Origin: Gemmatimonadota bacterium
Lineage (GTDB): Bacteria; Gemmatimonadota; Gemmatimonadetes; Longimicrobiales; Gaopeijiaceae
Reading direction: 5' to 3'
Length of the DNA: 40,578 nucleotides
NCBI GenBank assembly: GCA_003248075.1
Contig: QJYK01000131.1
Coordinates: 1-40,578 of the forward strand
Shown here one piece after another: positions 7,775 to 16,197 of this stretch. The position numbers and the translations under genes are program-made. Each line of letters begins with the position of its first letter. The first letter of the stretch is position 1. The notes below the pieces were generated by a model that searched no databases, was not told the DNA's origin, and saw nothing but the letters and a program-made list of their open reading frames with translations.

Positions 7775-8815
7775 ATGATCCCGGTCATGGAGGCGGTGCC
7801 CAACTTCTCGGAAGGGCGTGATCTGGCGAAGGTGCGCGCGCTGGTGGGCACCATCGAGCGCTGCGACGTGGAGGTTCTGGATTGGTCGGCGGACCCCGAC
7901 CACAACCGGAGCGTAGTGTCCTTCATCGGGGACCCGCGGGCCGTGGAGGAGGCGTCCTTGGCGGCGGCCCGCTTCGCGGTAGACGCGTTCGACCTTCGTG
8001 CGCACGAGGGTGTGCACCCGAGGGTGGGAGCCCTGGACGTCCTCCCCTTCGTGCCGTTGCGGGCCCTCGACATGGACGACGCCGTCGCGAGCGCGCGGCG
8101 CGTCGCGGGCCGGCTCGCAGCGCTCGGGCTGCCGGTCTTCCTTTACGGGGCGGCCTCCTCGCCTCCGGGTCGGCGTCTGGCCGACCTGCGCCGCGGGGGG
8201 GTCGAAGCACTTTGGGCAGGCTTCCCCGGGGATCGCAGGCCCGACTTCTCTCCACCAGGGATGTCCTCGCCTCATCCCACGGCTGGTGTGACCTGCGTTG
8301 GGGCGCGTTCCGTGCTCCTGGCCTGGAACGTGTTCGTGGAGGGCCTGTCCATCCACGACGTGCGCGAGGTGGCCGCCGCGCTTCGGGAGCGACAGGGCGG
8401 ATTCAGCGGGCTTCGGGCCCTGGGACTGCATTTGGAGCGACAGGACCGGATGCAGATCTCGATGAATCTCGAAGACCCCGAGCGTACTTCGCCGCTTCGC
8501 GTGCTCGAGGCGATCGAGTCCGCCGTGCGGGAGCGGGGCGGAAGAGTGGCGGGCACCGAGGTGATCGGTATGGTCCCCGATGCCCTTGTGCTTCAGGCGG
8601 CGGCGGACAGATTAGACCTTCCTGATCTGGTTCCTTCGCGCATCCTCTCCCAACGCGTTCCGTCACACGTGGCGCACCGTGTGGAGCGGGACGCCGGGGC
8701 GCTTGCGCGCGCCGTCGAGCGGGCGGGGCCGTCGATCCCGAAGGAGGTCCGCGAGCTGGCGTTGCGAATCATCGGTCAGGCGGCGAGCTCGAAGACCCCG
8801 AACGAAGAGACATGA
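7775..8815 (+). CDS. ftcD: Glutamate formimidoyltransferase
   Basis: A 346-residue enzyme matching the formiminotransferase half of FTCD. It moves the formimino group of formiminoglutamate to tetrahydrofolate, linking histidine breakdown to one-carbon metabolism. The ATG at 7775 gives the family start (MEAVPNFSEGRD). The N-terminal subdomain contains DPDHNRSVVSF and AHEGVHPRVGALDVLPFVPL; the His in that stretch matches the catalytic His of the mammalian enzyme. The C-terminal subdomain runs from about 180 and includes VGARSVLLAWNVF and QISMNLED. The cyclodeaminase half is absent, as in many bacterial stand-alone forms. No hut genes are nearby. The stop overlaps the next start (ATGA at 8812). 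Earlier in-frame starts exist from 7682 but add non-conserved sequence. Confidence 0.9.
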   Translation: MIPVMEAVPNFSEGRDLAKVRALVGTIERCDVEVLDWSADPDHNRSVVSFIGDPRAVEEASLAAARFAVDAFDLRAHEGVHPRVGALDVLPFVPLRALDMDDAVASARRVAGRLAALGLPVFLYGAASSPPGRRLADLRRGGVEALWAGFPGDRRPDFSPPGMSSPHPTAGVTCVGARSVLLAWNVFVEGLSIHDVREVAAALRERQGGFSGLRALGLHLERQDRMQISMNLEDPERTSPLRVLEAIESAVRERGGRVAGTEVIGMVPDALVLQAAADRLDLPDLVPSRILSQRVPSHVAHRVERDAGALARAVERAGPSIPKEVRELALRIIGQAASSKTPNEET

Positions 8816-10680
8816 GCATCGAATCGCTCAAGGAGCAGGCGCGACGCCACGAGCAGAAGGAGGAGTGGCGTAAGGCGCTGGACCAGTACAGGAAGGCGAT
8901 CGCCCGGTTGGAGAAGGACGACCAGCCGGACATCGGCCTTTACAATCGGGTCGGCGATCTCTTCGTGCGCGTCTCGGACCTGGTCGGGGCGGCGGAGCAT
9001 TATGAGCGGGCGGTCGACCTCTACGTCGAGGCCGGCCTGCACAACAACGCCATCGCCGTATGCAAGAAGATCGTCCGCAGCATCCCCTTTCGGCATGAGG
9101 TCTACCTCAAGATGGGGCAGATCCGGGCCGGCCAGGGGTTCCTGTCGGATGCCCGCACGAGCTTTCTGACCTACGCGGAGCGGATGCAGCAGGGCGGCGA
9201 CCTGGACGAGTCGTTCCGCGCGCTCGTCGAGTTCTGCGACCTGGCCCCGGATGACCTGGAGCTGCGTGTGGCGGTTGCGGAGCAGCTCGCCGCCCATCAG
9301 CGCGACTCCGAGGCCGTCCACCAGCTGCTCCTCGCCTACCACCGATCCGACGGACCCGAAGGTGATGGGCGCCAGGATCAGATCCGGGCGCGCATCCTCG
9401 AGCTCGATCCGGACGCCGACTTCACGCCTCCGCCCCCGCCCGAGGAGGGTTCTCTCGAGCACGGCGCCGCCTATGCGGAGCAAGCGCCTGACGAAGACGC
9501 TTCGGTGGTCGGCCGACTGGACGGATTCGAGACCACGGCGCTGGCTGGTGCCCCGGAGACCGTCCAGGAGGAGGTGACGGAGCCAGAGGCGGAGACGTCC
9601 GTCGAGGACGCTCCGGCAGAACCGGAGGTCCGGGAGGAGCCGCTCTCCGAAATGGCCACCCCCAGCGGGCCTGTCGGTGGCTTGGCAGGTGGCGTCGCGA
9701 GTGGCCCCGCCGATGCCGAGGAGCGCCTCCGGGGCCCGGGGGACGATGCCGAGAGCCCCGCGTTCGAAGCGGGGACCGGGGAGGTCGAGGAGGCGGAGCC
9801 CCTGCCGCTCATCTCCTACCACGAGGAGGACGCCGAGGGGGTCGTCGCGGTCACCGCCCCGCTCGAGGATCAGGAGGCAGACGACGACCCGGACCTGTCC
9901 GCGCGCATCGAGATGTGGCCCGACGACGTCGGGCTCCGGCAGCGAGCCCTCGAGCTGGCGTACCAGGGGGGCGTGGCGACCGAGATCGTGTCGGCGCTCC
10001 TCGGCCTTGCGGGGGCGCTGGAGCGCAGCGGGGAACAGGGGCGCGCCGGGGCGACCTATCGGCACGTTCTCGAGCTGGATCCCGGCAATCAGGTGGCGCT
10101 GCTCGCCCTTGGAGCGCGAACGCCACCGGAGGGTGCGCCCGTCATCGAGGTCGCTTCGAACGACGACTACGTGGATCTCGGGTCGTTGCTGCTCGGGGAG
10201 CCCGAGGAGAAGTCGACGCGGTTCGTCGTCGCGTACGAGGAGCCCTCCGGGGACGAGGACGCGGACTTCGCGCGGATGCTTTCGCGCTTCAAGGAGAAGG
10301 TGTCGGAGAGCCTCGATGCGGACGACGTCAGATCCCACCACGACCTCGGGACGGCATACAAGGAGATGGGCCTTCTCGACGAAGCGGTTGCCGAGTTCCA
10401 GCAGGCGCTGAGGGGCTCGGCAGGGCACCTACCGACCTACGAGCTTCTCGGTCAGACGTTCATGGAGATGGGGAATCCCACGGCCGCGCTCCGCACCCTG
10501 GAACGCGCGCTCGACGTCGACTACGAGGTGGAGGACGAGCTGCTCGGCATCTATTACCACCTGGGCCGCGCGTACCAGGAGATCGGGAACACCGAGTCAG
10601 CCCTGGAGTTCTACGACCGCGTCTTCGCCCTCGACATCAACTTCGCCGACGTGACCGAGCGGCTCCGCTCCCTCAGGTAG
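8812..10680 (+). CDS. Large tetratricopeptide repeat protein with acidic linker
   Basis: A 622-residue protein of unknown partner, with no signal peptide and so probably cytoplasmic. Residues 1-200 are TPR-like helix pairs (LYNRVGDLFVRVSDLVGAAE, HYERAVDLYVEAGLHNNAIA). Residues about 210-370 are an acidic, Pro/Ala/Glu-rich low-complexity linker. Further TPRs occupy about 375-440 and 510-620 (HHDLGTAYKEMGLLDEAVAE, YYHLGRAYQEIGNTESALEF). A short motif, YVDLGSLLLGE, near 453-463 precedes the last TPR block. Architecture and acidic linker resemble the 542-residue TPR protein at 14569. Translational overlap with ftcD is probably operon packing rather than a shared pathway. Confidence 0.8.
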   Translation: MSIESLKEQARRHEQKEEWRKALDQYRKAIARLEKDDQPDIGLYNRVGDLFVRVSDLVGAAEHYERAVDLYVEAGLHNNAIAVCKKIVRSIPFRHEVYLKMGQIRAGQGFLSDARTSFLTYAERMQQGGDLDESFRALVEFCDLAPDDLELRVAVAEQLAAHQRDSEAVHQLLLAYHRSDGPEGDGRQDQIRARILELDPDADFTPPPPPEEGSLEHGAAYAEQAPDEDASVVGRLDGFETTALAGAPETVQEEVTEPEAETSVEDAPAEPEVREEPLSEMATPSGPVGGLAGGVASGPADAEERLRGPGDDAESPAFEAGTGEVEEAEPLPLISYHEEDAEGVVAVTAPLEDQEADDDPDLSARIEMWPDDVGLRQRALELAYQGGVATEIVSALLGLAGALERSGEQGRAGATYRHVLELDPGNQVALLALGARTPPEGAPVIEVASNDDYVDLGSLLLGEPEEKSTRFVVAYEEPSGDEDADFARMLSRFKEKVSESLDADDVRSHHDLGTAYKEMGLLDEAVAEFQQALRGSAGHLPTYELLGQTFMEMGNPTAALRTLERALDVDYEVEDELLGIYYHLGRAYQEIGNTESALEFYDRVFALDINFADVTERLRSLR

Positions 10681-10742
10681 GCGACGATCGTGAAGCTCCG
10701 CACCCTGCCACGCGCTCAAAGCCAACTTCCCGAGGTCGCCTC

Positions 10743-11738
10743 GTGAGCCAAGTCGTGCCCGGCGCCCGCCCGCGCCTGTCCTCGATTCAGGCCAGCGTCC
10801 GCGACGACCTGGAGAGGGTGGGCGCCGAGATCCGCCGGATCGTGGCCTCCGACTTCGAGATGATCGGGGATGTGAACGACCACCTGCTCTTCATGCAGGG
10901 TAAGCTGTTCCGGCCCACGCTCTTGTTGTTGGCGAGCCGGGCCGCGGGCACACGGCCTCCCGAGGCCCTGACGCTCGCGGCCGTTGTGGAGTTGGTCCAC
11001 CTCGCGACGCTGGTGCACGACGATGCCGTGGACCACTCCGTGCTACGCCGGGGACTTCCCACGGTGAACGCGCTGTGGACCCATCAGGTCGCCATCATCA
11101 TGGGCGACTACCTGTACTCTCGAGGCGTGACCGAGCTGGCTCGCCTGGGGAACCTGGACGCCCTCGGCGTGCTCGCCCGGGCGGCGAACGAGATGAGCGT
11201 GGGTGAGATGCGGCAGCTGACCTCGTACGACGCGCTCGACTTCACGGAGGACGACTACTACCGCCTGATCGCCGCGAAGACCGCGTCGCTCATGTCGGCA
11301 GCGTGCGAGATGGGCGCGATCGCCGGGGCTCCCCGCCACCGCGCGTCGTTGGCGCGGTACGGGCACAATCTCGGGATGGCCTTCCAGATCGCCGACGACC
11401 TGCTCGACTATACCGGGAGCGAGGCGGTTACCGGAAAGCCCACCGGACACGATCTACGGGAGCGGAAGGTCACGCTCCCGCTCGTGGGGGCGATGGCCAA
11501 TGCGTCCGCCGCCGAAGAGAGGGAGATCCGCCACTTCTTCACGAGGATCGATCCGACGGACGAGGAGATCGCGGTCATCGTCGAGATCGTCCGCGAGCGG
11601 GGCGGCCTCGATTACGCTAGAGGGCGGGCCCGCGGCTATGCCGATCTCGCCGAGGACGCTCTGGAAGACCTTGGTGTCGGTACTTCCGTCGACGCCCTTC
11701 GGGATGCCATCTCCTACGCCGTGGACCGGAGCCGGTGA
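10743..11738 (+). CDS. Polyprenyl diphosphate synthase (trans-isoprenyl type)
   Basis: A 331-residue class-I prenyltransferase that extends allylic diphosphates with isopentenyl diphosphate, most likely making the side chain of a respiratory quinone. The first aspartate-rich motif is HDDAVDHS (Asp93, Asp94 and Asp97), followed by LRRGLPTVN; the second is QIADDLLDY (Asp218, Asp219 and Asp222). KLFRP near the N-terminus is the usual diphosphate-binding Lys/Arg region. Length fits hepta-, octa- or solanesyl synthases (IspB/HepT), but the chain length cannot be read directly. The GTG at 10743 follows a GAGG 7 bases upstream. Confidence 0.92.
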   Translation: MSQVVPGARPRLSSIQASVRDDLERVGAEIRRIVASDFEMIGDVNDHLLFMQGKLFRPTLLLLASRAAGTRPPEALTLAAVVELVHLATLVHDDAVDHSVLRRGLPTVNALWTHQVAIIMGDYLYSRGVTELARLGNLDALGVLARAANEMSVGEMRQLTSYDALDFTEDDYYRLIAAKTASLMSAACEMGAIAGAPRHRASLARYGHNLGMAFQIADDLLDYTGSEAVTGKPTGHDLRERKVTLPLVGAMANASAAEEREIRHFFTRIDPTDEEIAVIVEIVRERGGLDYARGRARGYADLAEDALEDLGVGTSVDALRDAISYAVDRSR

Positions 11739-11783
11739 GCTCCCCGCGGACCTCGGACGGGTGCCGCGGCGTACCAAGCCGGC

Positions 11784-12077
11784 ATGGACCGAAGCAGCAT
11801 GCTCGTTGACACGCGACGTCGGACGGTGACCCGGTTGGGATGGACCCTGGTGCTCGGGCTCTTCCTGGGCGGGCTCCTGTCGAAGCTGAGCGAGTTGTTC
11901 CTGCCGGACAGCGCGCCCCGGGACTTTCTGACCACGTCCGTTCATGCCTCGCTCGGTCCGCTCGATGTCGACCTGGTCGCCGTGGCCTTCACGCTGGGAC
12001 CGGTCACGGTGGCGGTGAATGTCCTCACCCTCGTGGGGATCGGGATCGTCGCCTTCGTGGCGCGGTCGTGGATCTGA
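11784..12077 (+). CDS. DUF4321-like small membrane protein
   Basis: A 97-residue protein with two hydrophobic segments (about 18-34 and 72-95) separated by a conserved-looking stretch, FLPDSAPRDFLTTSV, then LGPLDVDLVAVAFTLGPVTV. This layout matches the DUF4321 family as I remember it; its function is unknown. It lies between the prenyl synthase and tatA. A second in-frame ATG at 11799 would shorten it by five residues without touching the membrane segments. Confidence 0.75.
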   Translation: MDRSSMLVDTRRRTVTRLGWTLVLGLFLGGLLSKLSELFLPDSAPRDFLTTSVHASLGPLDVDLVAVAFTLGPVTVAVNVLTLVGIGIVAFVARSWI

Positions 12078-12130
12078 CGGGGATCATCCGGTGAACTCGC
12101 GGGTCCGGCACCCGCACGGAGGATAGAGAA

Positions 12131-12373
12131 ATGCCCATCGGTGGATTTGGGATGGGGGAGATGATCCTGATCTTCCTGGTGGTCCTTCTGCTCTTCGGAG
12201 CGAAGCGGCTTCCGGAGATCGGGTCGGCTCTCGGGAAGGGGATCCGGGAGTTCAAGAGCTCGGTGCGCGAGATCGAGCACGAGCTCAAGGCTCCGGACCA
12301 ACCCAGTCATCGCACCACACCCCCTCCGGGGGAGGAGGAAGGCGAGCCACGAAGGCTCACTGACGGCGGGTAG
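12131..12373 (+). CDS. tatA: Twin-arginine translocase pore subunit TatA
   Basis: An 80-residue TatA/E-type protein. TatA polymerises at TatC to let folded proteins cross the inner membrane. The N-terminal membrane helix is GMGEMILIFLVVLLLFGAKR, followed by the hinge LPEIGSALGKGIREFK, an amphipathic helix and a charged tail. The FGAKRLPEIG core is diagnostic. GGAGG stands 7 bases before the ATG. It is not next to tatC (2614), which is less usual. Confidence 0.95.
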   Translation: MPIGGFGMGEMILIFLVVLLLFGAKRLPEIGSALGKGIREFKSSVREIEHELKAPDQPSHRTTPPPGEEEGEPRRLTDGG

Positions 12374-12397
12374 GGGGCGGTTTCACCGCACCCCTCG

Positions 12398-12423
12398 ACG
12401 TCTGCCTCCGAAGGAGACGTTTC
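12398..12423 (+). terminator. Candidate terminator between convergent tatA and ppiD
   Basis: ACGTCT (12398-12403) pairs with AGACGT (12415-12420). An inner CC/GG pair closes over GAA, and TTCC follows. It lies in the 78-base gap between the two converging genes, where a terminator is expected. The stem is short and the T run weak. Confidence 0.35.
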
Positions 12424-12451
12424 CTGGCCCGTGGCGTGGCCGATCGCTTGA

Positions 12452-14287
12452 TCAGAAGATCGGCGGAAGGCCGGACTGGGGCGCGTCCTCGTCGACGGGC
12501 TGGAGGACCTGGGCCCGTCGGTCCACGATCCGGGCGGCTGTGCGGAGGGCGCTGATCCACTCCTCGAGCCTCTGGTTCTGAAGCGAGCTCACCGCAGCCA
12601 GCCTCTGCTCGTCCTTCTGCCCGAGCCAGGCGGTGGAGTCCGCCGGCGTCCGCGACAAGAGCTCCATCACGAAGACGTTGGCGGGAGTCGCGACCGCGTC
12701 GCTGATCTCGCCGGGGCGCAGCGCGAAGGCCGCCCCGATCGCGGCGTTTTGTCGGCCGATTCCCGGCACGAAGTCCATGCGTGAGAACGGGCCTGCGCTT
12801 CGCACCTCCAGGCCGTCGTCCGCCGCGACATTCGGAAGCGGCTCGCCCGCCCGAGCGCGCTCGGCGACGCGCCGCCCCTCTTCGCGCGCGCGCTCCAGCT
12901 TCCGCTCGAAGAGCAGGGTGGCGCGGATGGCCACGTCGGCGTCCTCGAGTGGGAGGACACCAGCCGGCTCCGCGCTCACGAGCTCCAGCGCATAGAACGC
13001 CTGCGGATTCTCGAAGACCGGACTCACGTCTCCAGGCGCCGCCTCTTCGAAGGCCCAATCGGCGCCTTCAGAGACCTGACCGGCGCCGGCCAGGAAGGGG
13101 AACGTCGCGGTGATGTCGACGACCGTGGCCGTGAGGCCCAACCGGCTCGCCGCGGCATCGAGCGCCATGCTCGCGCTCAGGTCTTCAAGCGAGTCGGCGA
13201 GCGTGAGCAAGGCGATCTCGCTCGAGTCGGTCCGCTCGAACGGGATCAACACGTGCCGCGCGGAAGCGCTGTCCGCGCCCCAGCGCTGTTGGACCTGAAT
13301 CACGTGGTAGCCGAATCCGCTTCTCACCGGCTCGGTCACGTCTCCAACCTCCGCGGCGAAGGTCGCGGAGTCGAAGGGAGGGGTCATGCGTCCCTTCGGG
13401 AACGTGCCCAGGTCGCCCCCTGCGGCGGCGCTACTCTGATCGGACGACTCGCGCTGTGCCACCTCTGCGAAGTCCGCCCCGCCCAGGATCTCCTGGCGGA
13501 CGGCGCGTGCGCGATCCAGCGCGGCCAACGTGTCCGACTGGGTCGGCGTCTTGTCGAGGACGACCGCCTTCACCGTGGCTCTGGCGGGGACCTCGAATTC
13601 CCCTGGGTGCGCCCGGTAGTATGCCTGGACCTCTGCAGGGTCGATGGTGAAGTCGGCGTCGTCATAACGCGTGGAGGGGTCCATCGGCACGTAGCGGATC
13701 TCCACGCTCTCGTTGGCGTCCTTCCATCGCTGCCAGAGCTGCGCATCGGAAAGATAGATCCCCGAGGAGACCTGTCTGAGCAGCTTCCCGCGTGGGATGA
13801 CGTCCCGGTAGTAGGCCTCCAGAAGGAGCAGCTGATCCGGGGGCAGCTGTGCGAGGAACGCCTGGTACTGCTGGATGTCGAATCGTCCCGTGGAGTCACT
13901 GAACTGCGGGCGGAGGTCGGCGGGCGGGCTGAACTGGGCGGCCTGCCGAATCTCGTCGTCGGTGACGCTGATCCCGCGGCGTTCCAGCTCCTGCCGAATC
14001 AGCAGCTGATTGACGACCTCGTCGAATGCGGCGTCCTCGATCTCCTTGTTCTGCTGGGAGGTGACCGGCTCCTCCTGCGATCGCTGGACCTGATCGTAGA
14101 GGTTGCGGTACGAGGCCATGTAGGCGTCGTACATCACGGGCATCCCGTTGACGCGCCCGATCTCGCCGAAGCTTCCCGAGCTTCGACCCGTGATGTCCAT
14201 GCCCCACTGAAACACCATCAGCGCCACGAACGCGGCCGCCGTGAACAACATGATCGGCTTCGTGGCCTCCCGCATCTGACGCATCAT
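12452..14287 (-). CDS. ppiD: Peptidyl-prolyl isomerase PpiD/SurA-like, membrane-anchored
   Basis: A 611-residue periplasmic folding factor, tethered by one N-terminal membrane helix (about residues 10-28, ATKPIMLFTAAAFVALMVF). PpiD helps newly exported outer-membrane and periplasmic proteins fold near the Sec exit. A SurA-N-like chaperone region (about 45-200) includes NQLLIRQELERRGISVTDDE. A parvulin domain at about 235-330 includes GGDLGTFPKGRMTPPFD and GYHVIQVQQRW. A long C-terminal region resembles the second, inactive domain of PpiD. I chose the ATG at 14287 because GGGAGA lies 9 bases upstream and it leads straight into the membrane segment; the frame stays open to 14581 but that part is not conserved. 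It is the only - strand gene here, with its own promoter. Confidence 0.88.
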   Translation of the reverse strand: MMRQMREATKPIMLFTAAAFVALMVFQWGMDITGRSSGSFGEIGRVNGMPVMYDAYMASYRNLYDQVQRSQEEPVTSQQNKEIEDAAFDEVVNQLLIRQELERRGISVTDDEIRQAAQFSPPADLRPQFSDSTGRFDIQQYQAFLAQLPPDQLLLLEAYYRDVIPRGKLLRQVSSGIYLSDAQLWQRWKDANESVEIRYVPMDPSTRYDDADFTIDPAEVQAYYRAHPGEFEVPARATVKAVVLDKTPTQSDTLAALDRARAVRQEILGGADFAEVAQRESSDQSSAAAGGDLGTFPKGRMTPPFDSATFAAEVGDVTEPVRSGFGYHVIQVQQRWGADSASARHVLIPFERTDSSEIALLTLADSLEDLSASMALDAAASRLGLTATVVDITATFPFLAGAGQVSEGADWAFEEAAPGDVSPVFENPQAFYALELVSAEPAGVLPLEDADVAIRATLLFERKLERAREEGRRVAERARAGEPLPNVAADDGLEVRSAGPFSRMDFVPGIGRQNAAIGAAFALRPGEISDAVATPANVFVMELLSRTPADSTAWLGQKDEQRLAAVSSLQNQRLEEWISALRTAARIVDRRAQVLQPVDEDAPQSGLPPIF

Positions 14288-14347
14288 AGCGCAGCGTCTC
14301 CCGCGACCCTTGACCGGGTTGAGATTCGTCTCGAAAGCAGAACACGA

Positions 14348-14376
14348 AGAATAACGGGTCCCCCGTCGGCGCTCAA
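14348..14376 (-). promoter_or_regulatory. Candidate promoter for ppiD (- strand)
   Basis: Read on the - strand, TTGAGC (14376-14371) and TATTCT (14353-14348) are separated by 17 bases. They lie about 60 bases upstream of the ppiD ATG at 14287. Confidence 0.5.
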
Positions 14377-14429
14377 CGCGAGGGAAACGATGTCGCCCTG
14401 TGCGGGCGGCCACGACGGGAAGGGCCTCG

Positions 14430-14459
14430 TTGACACGTTTTCTCGACGCTCCGTATCTT
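14430..14459 (+). promoter_or_regulatory. Candidate promoter for the TPR-aroQ-efp-acc operon
   Basis: TTGACA (14430-14435) and TATCTT (14454-14459) are separated by 18 bases: a consensus -35 with a good -10. It points toward the TPR gene starting at 14569, leaving a leader of about 100 bases. It is back-to-back with the ppiD promoter, so the two could share regulation. Confidence 0.6.
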
Positions 14460-14568
14460 GCGCCGACCCCAGGGACATATCGACAGACGTCCAGCGTCAC
14501 GGGTCGGTCCGTGGCGATACGGCCTCTACGTCCCACAGCCGGCGAGCTTTCCGAGATCGGAGTCTCGG

Positions 14569-16197
14569 GTGCCCCTCTCAATCGAGCAGCAGATCGAAGC
14601 CCTTCGGGACCTCTACCGGTCCGAGAGGGACCCGGACGGGCGGGCGTTCGCGCCGCTCGCGGATGCGTACCGGCGGGCCGGGCAGGTCAAGCAAGCCCTC
14701 GCGTTGCTCAGGGAGGGGCTCGCGGAGCTGCCCGACTTCACGACGGGTCACGTCGTCGCCGCCCGCGTGTACATGGACTCGGGTCTGACGGCCGAGGCGG
14801 AGCTGTCCTGTCGTCGCGCGCTCGAGCTGGATCCGGAGAATGTGCTCGCGTTGGAGACGCTGGCCGGTGCGCTCGACGCCCGCGGCGCCGACGCCGAAGC
14901 CCGCGAGGTGCGGCAGCGACTCGAGGACATCGTCACGCCTCACGCCGCGGGGGAGGACCGAGCGGAGCCGCTGCCGTCCGAGGGGCCCGACGCGCCGGCG
15001 TCCACCGCGTCCGCGCCCGCCGAACGGGAGGACAGCGTCCAGCAGGAACCCGCCTCGGATGCCGCGGACGAGGCGGAAGAGGTCGTCGACATCGACGAGC
15101 TCCTGGCTGACGACGCGCTGGTATCGCAGGGGGTGGCCTCGGATGCCGTGGACGAGGCGGAAGAGGTCGTCGACATCGAGAGCCTTTTGGCCGAAGTGCG
15201 GACGGCGTCAGAGACGAAGCCCTCCAGGGTCGAAGCCGAGGAGGACGTGGTGGTCGACATCGAGGAGCTCCTTGCCGAGGAGCCCCCGATCGCCGAGACG
15301 GCCCCGGTGGGCGCCGAGCCCGAGGCAGAGGATGTCGTCGACATCGACGCCTTGCTGGCCGAGGAACCCGCGGTACCCGAGCCGGGGGCCGCCGATGTCA
15401 GGAGCGAGCCGGAGGTGGTGATGGGCATGGAAGCGCTTCTGGTCGAGGACCTCTTGGGTCCGCGGAGCCCGACGACCGAGCCAGGGGTCCCGGACGAGGT
15501 GGTCGCGATCGAGACGCTCCTGACCGAAGAGCCCGCGGGCCCGATGACGGAGGTCGCCGAGGACGACGCCGAGGCAGAGGACGTCGTCGCGATCGAGGCG
15601 CTCGCGGCCGGCGACGCGCCCCCACCCACAGGCGGCCCGACGGAGCCGGCGGGCGTCGCCGAGGAGGCGGTGGACATCGACGCGTTGGCCGAGCCGGGCC
15701 AAGCGGACGACGCCCCGCCCGCCGAAGACCGGGAGGAGGGGCTGCCGGTCGTGACGAGGACGCTGGCCGAGCTCTTCGTCGCCCAAGGTCTCACGGACCG
15801 GGCGATCGGCGTCTATCGACGTCTCGTCAGCGCCTCCCCGGGGGATGGACAACTTCAGGCCCGCCTCGCCGAGCTGGAGCGCGTCGCGCTGGCGCCCCGA
15901 CCCGAGGCGGGTGTCGAAGCGGGCATCGCGGACGCCGGCCTCGACCGCTCGGAACTGGACGACGACGGCGCCGAGCACGCGTGGCACGTCGGGGCGCACG
16001 AGGAGCGACACGACGTCGACACGCCTTTCGCCTGGACGGAAGAAGAGCCCGACGACAAACCGGCGGCTCCTGCGATCTCGGCCTATTTCGAACGGTTGCT
16101 CGCCTGGGATCCCTCCCTCTTGCCGGGTTCGACGGGGCGACACGACGAGCCGAGAGAGGGCGGCGCCGAGGAGGAACGACGAGGGGAGGAGGGGTGA
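14569..16197 (+). CDS. TPR protein with eight 28-residue acidic repeats
   Basis: A 542-residue protein, probably cytoplasmic. The GTG at 14569 has GGAG 6 bases upstream and gives SIEQQIEALRDLYRSERDPD. Residues about 1-125 are TPR-like (AFAPLADAYRRAGQVKQALA; RRALELDPENVLALETLAGA). From residue 172 to about 399 there are eight copies of a motif resembling VVDI[DE]xLLAEE, spaced by 28 residues (one gap is 27) and joined by acidic Ala/Pro/Glu linkers. The later copies are degraded. A final TPR pair follows (TLAELFVAQGLTDRAIGVYR), then an acidic tail. I do not know its function. A scaffold displaying many copies of a short helical binding motif is one possibility. The stop overlaps aroQ (GTGA at 16194). 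Confidence 0.8.
   Translation: MPLSIEQQIEALRDLYRSERDPDGRAFAPLADAYRRAGQVKQALALLREGLAELPDFTTGHVVAARVYMDSGLTAEAELSCRRALELDPENVLALETLAGALDARGADAEAREVRQRLEDIVTPHAAGEDRAEPLPSEGPDAPASTASAPAEREDSVQQEPASDAADEAEEVVDIDELLADDALVSQGVASDAVDEAEEVVDIESLLAEVRTASETKPSRVEAEEDVVVDIEELLAEEPPIAETAPVGAEPEAEDVVDIDALLAEEPAVPEPGAADVRSEPEVVMGMEALLVEDLLGPRSPTTEPGVPDEVVAIETLLTEEPAGPMTEVAEDDAEAEDVVAIEALAAGDAPPPTGGPTEPAGVAEEAVDIDALAEPGQADDAPPAEDREEGLPVVTRTLAELFVAQGLTDRAIGVYRRLVSASPGDGQLQARLAELERVALAPRPEAGVEAGIADAGLDRSELDDDGAEHAWHVGAHEERHDVDTPFAWTEEEPDDKPAAPAISAYFERLLAWDPSLLPGSTGRHDEPREGGAEEERRGEEG
15082..15750 (+). repeat. In-frame 84-base tandem repeat array, eight copies
   Basis: The VVDI-like motif starts at 15082, 15166, 15250, 15334, 15418, 15499, 15583 and 15667. 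Spacings are 84, 84, 84, 84, 81, 84 and 84 bases. Copies 1-4 are nearly identical over the core; copies 5-7 replace the Asp (GM or AI types) and copy 8 reads AVDIDALAE. The linkers vary but stay acidic. The constant period points to repeat expansion within the gene. Confidence 0.85.

Noticed and set aside
8776-10428. 550-codon open frame on the - strand
   Set aside because: It is antisense to the clearly conserved TPR protein at 8812. High-GC codon bias opens the complementary frame; the translation has no family motifs.
10690-10746. 18-codon GTG frame whose TGA overlaps the prenyl synthase GTG
   Set aside because: The overlap geometry is suggestive of a coupling leader peptide, but there is no good Shine-Dalgarno sequence and so short a frame is expected by chance.
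12440-12463. CCGATC/GATCGG inverted repeat at the ppiD 3' end
   Set aside because: It includes the ppiD stop codon, has a 12-base loop and no T run; not convincing as a terminator.
13253-14788. 511-codon open frame on + across ppiD
   Set aside because: It is antisense to conserved ppiD and runs over the divergent promoters. Its translation is low in recognisable motifs.
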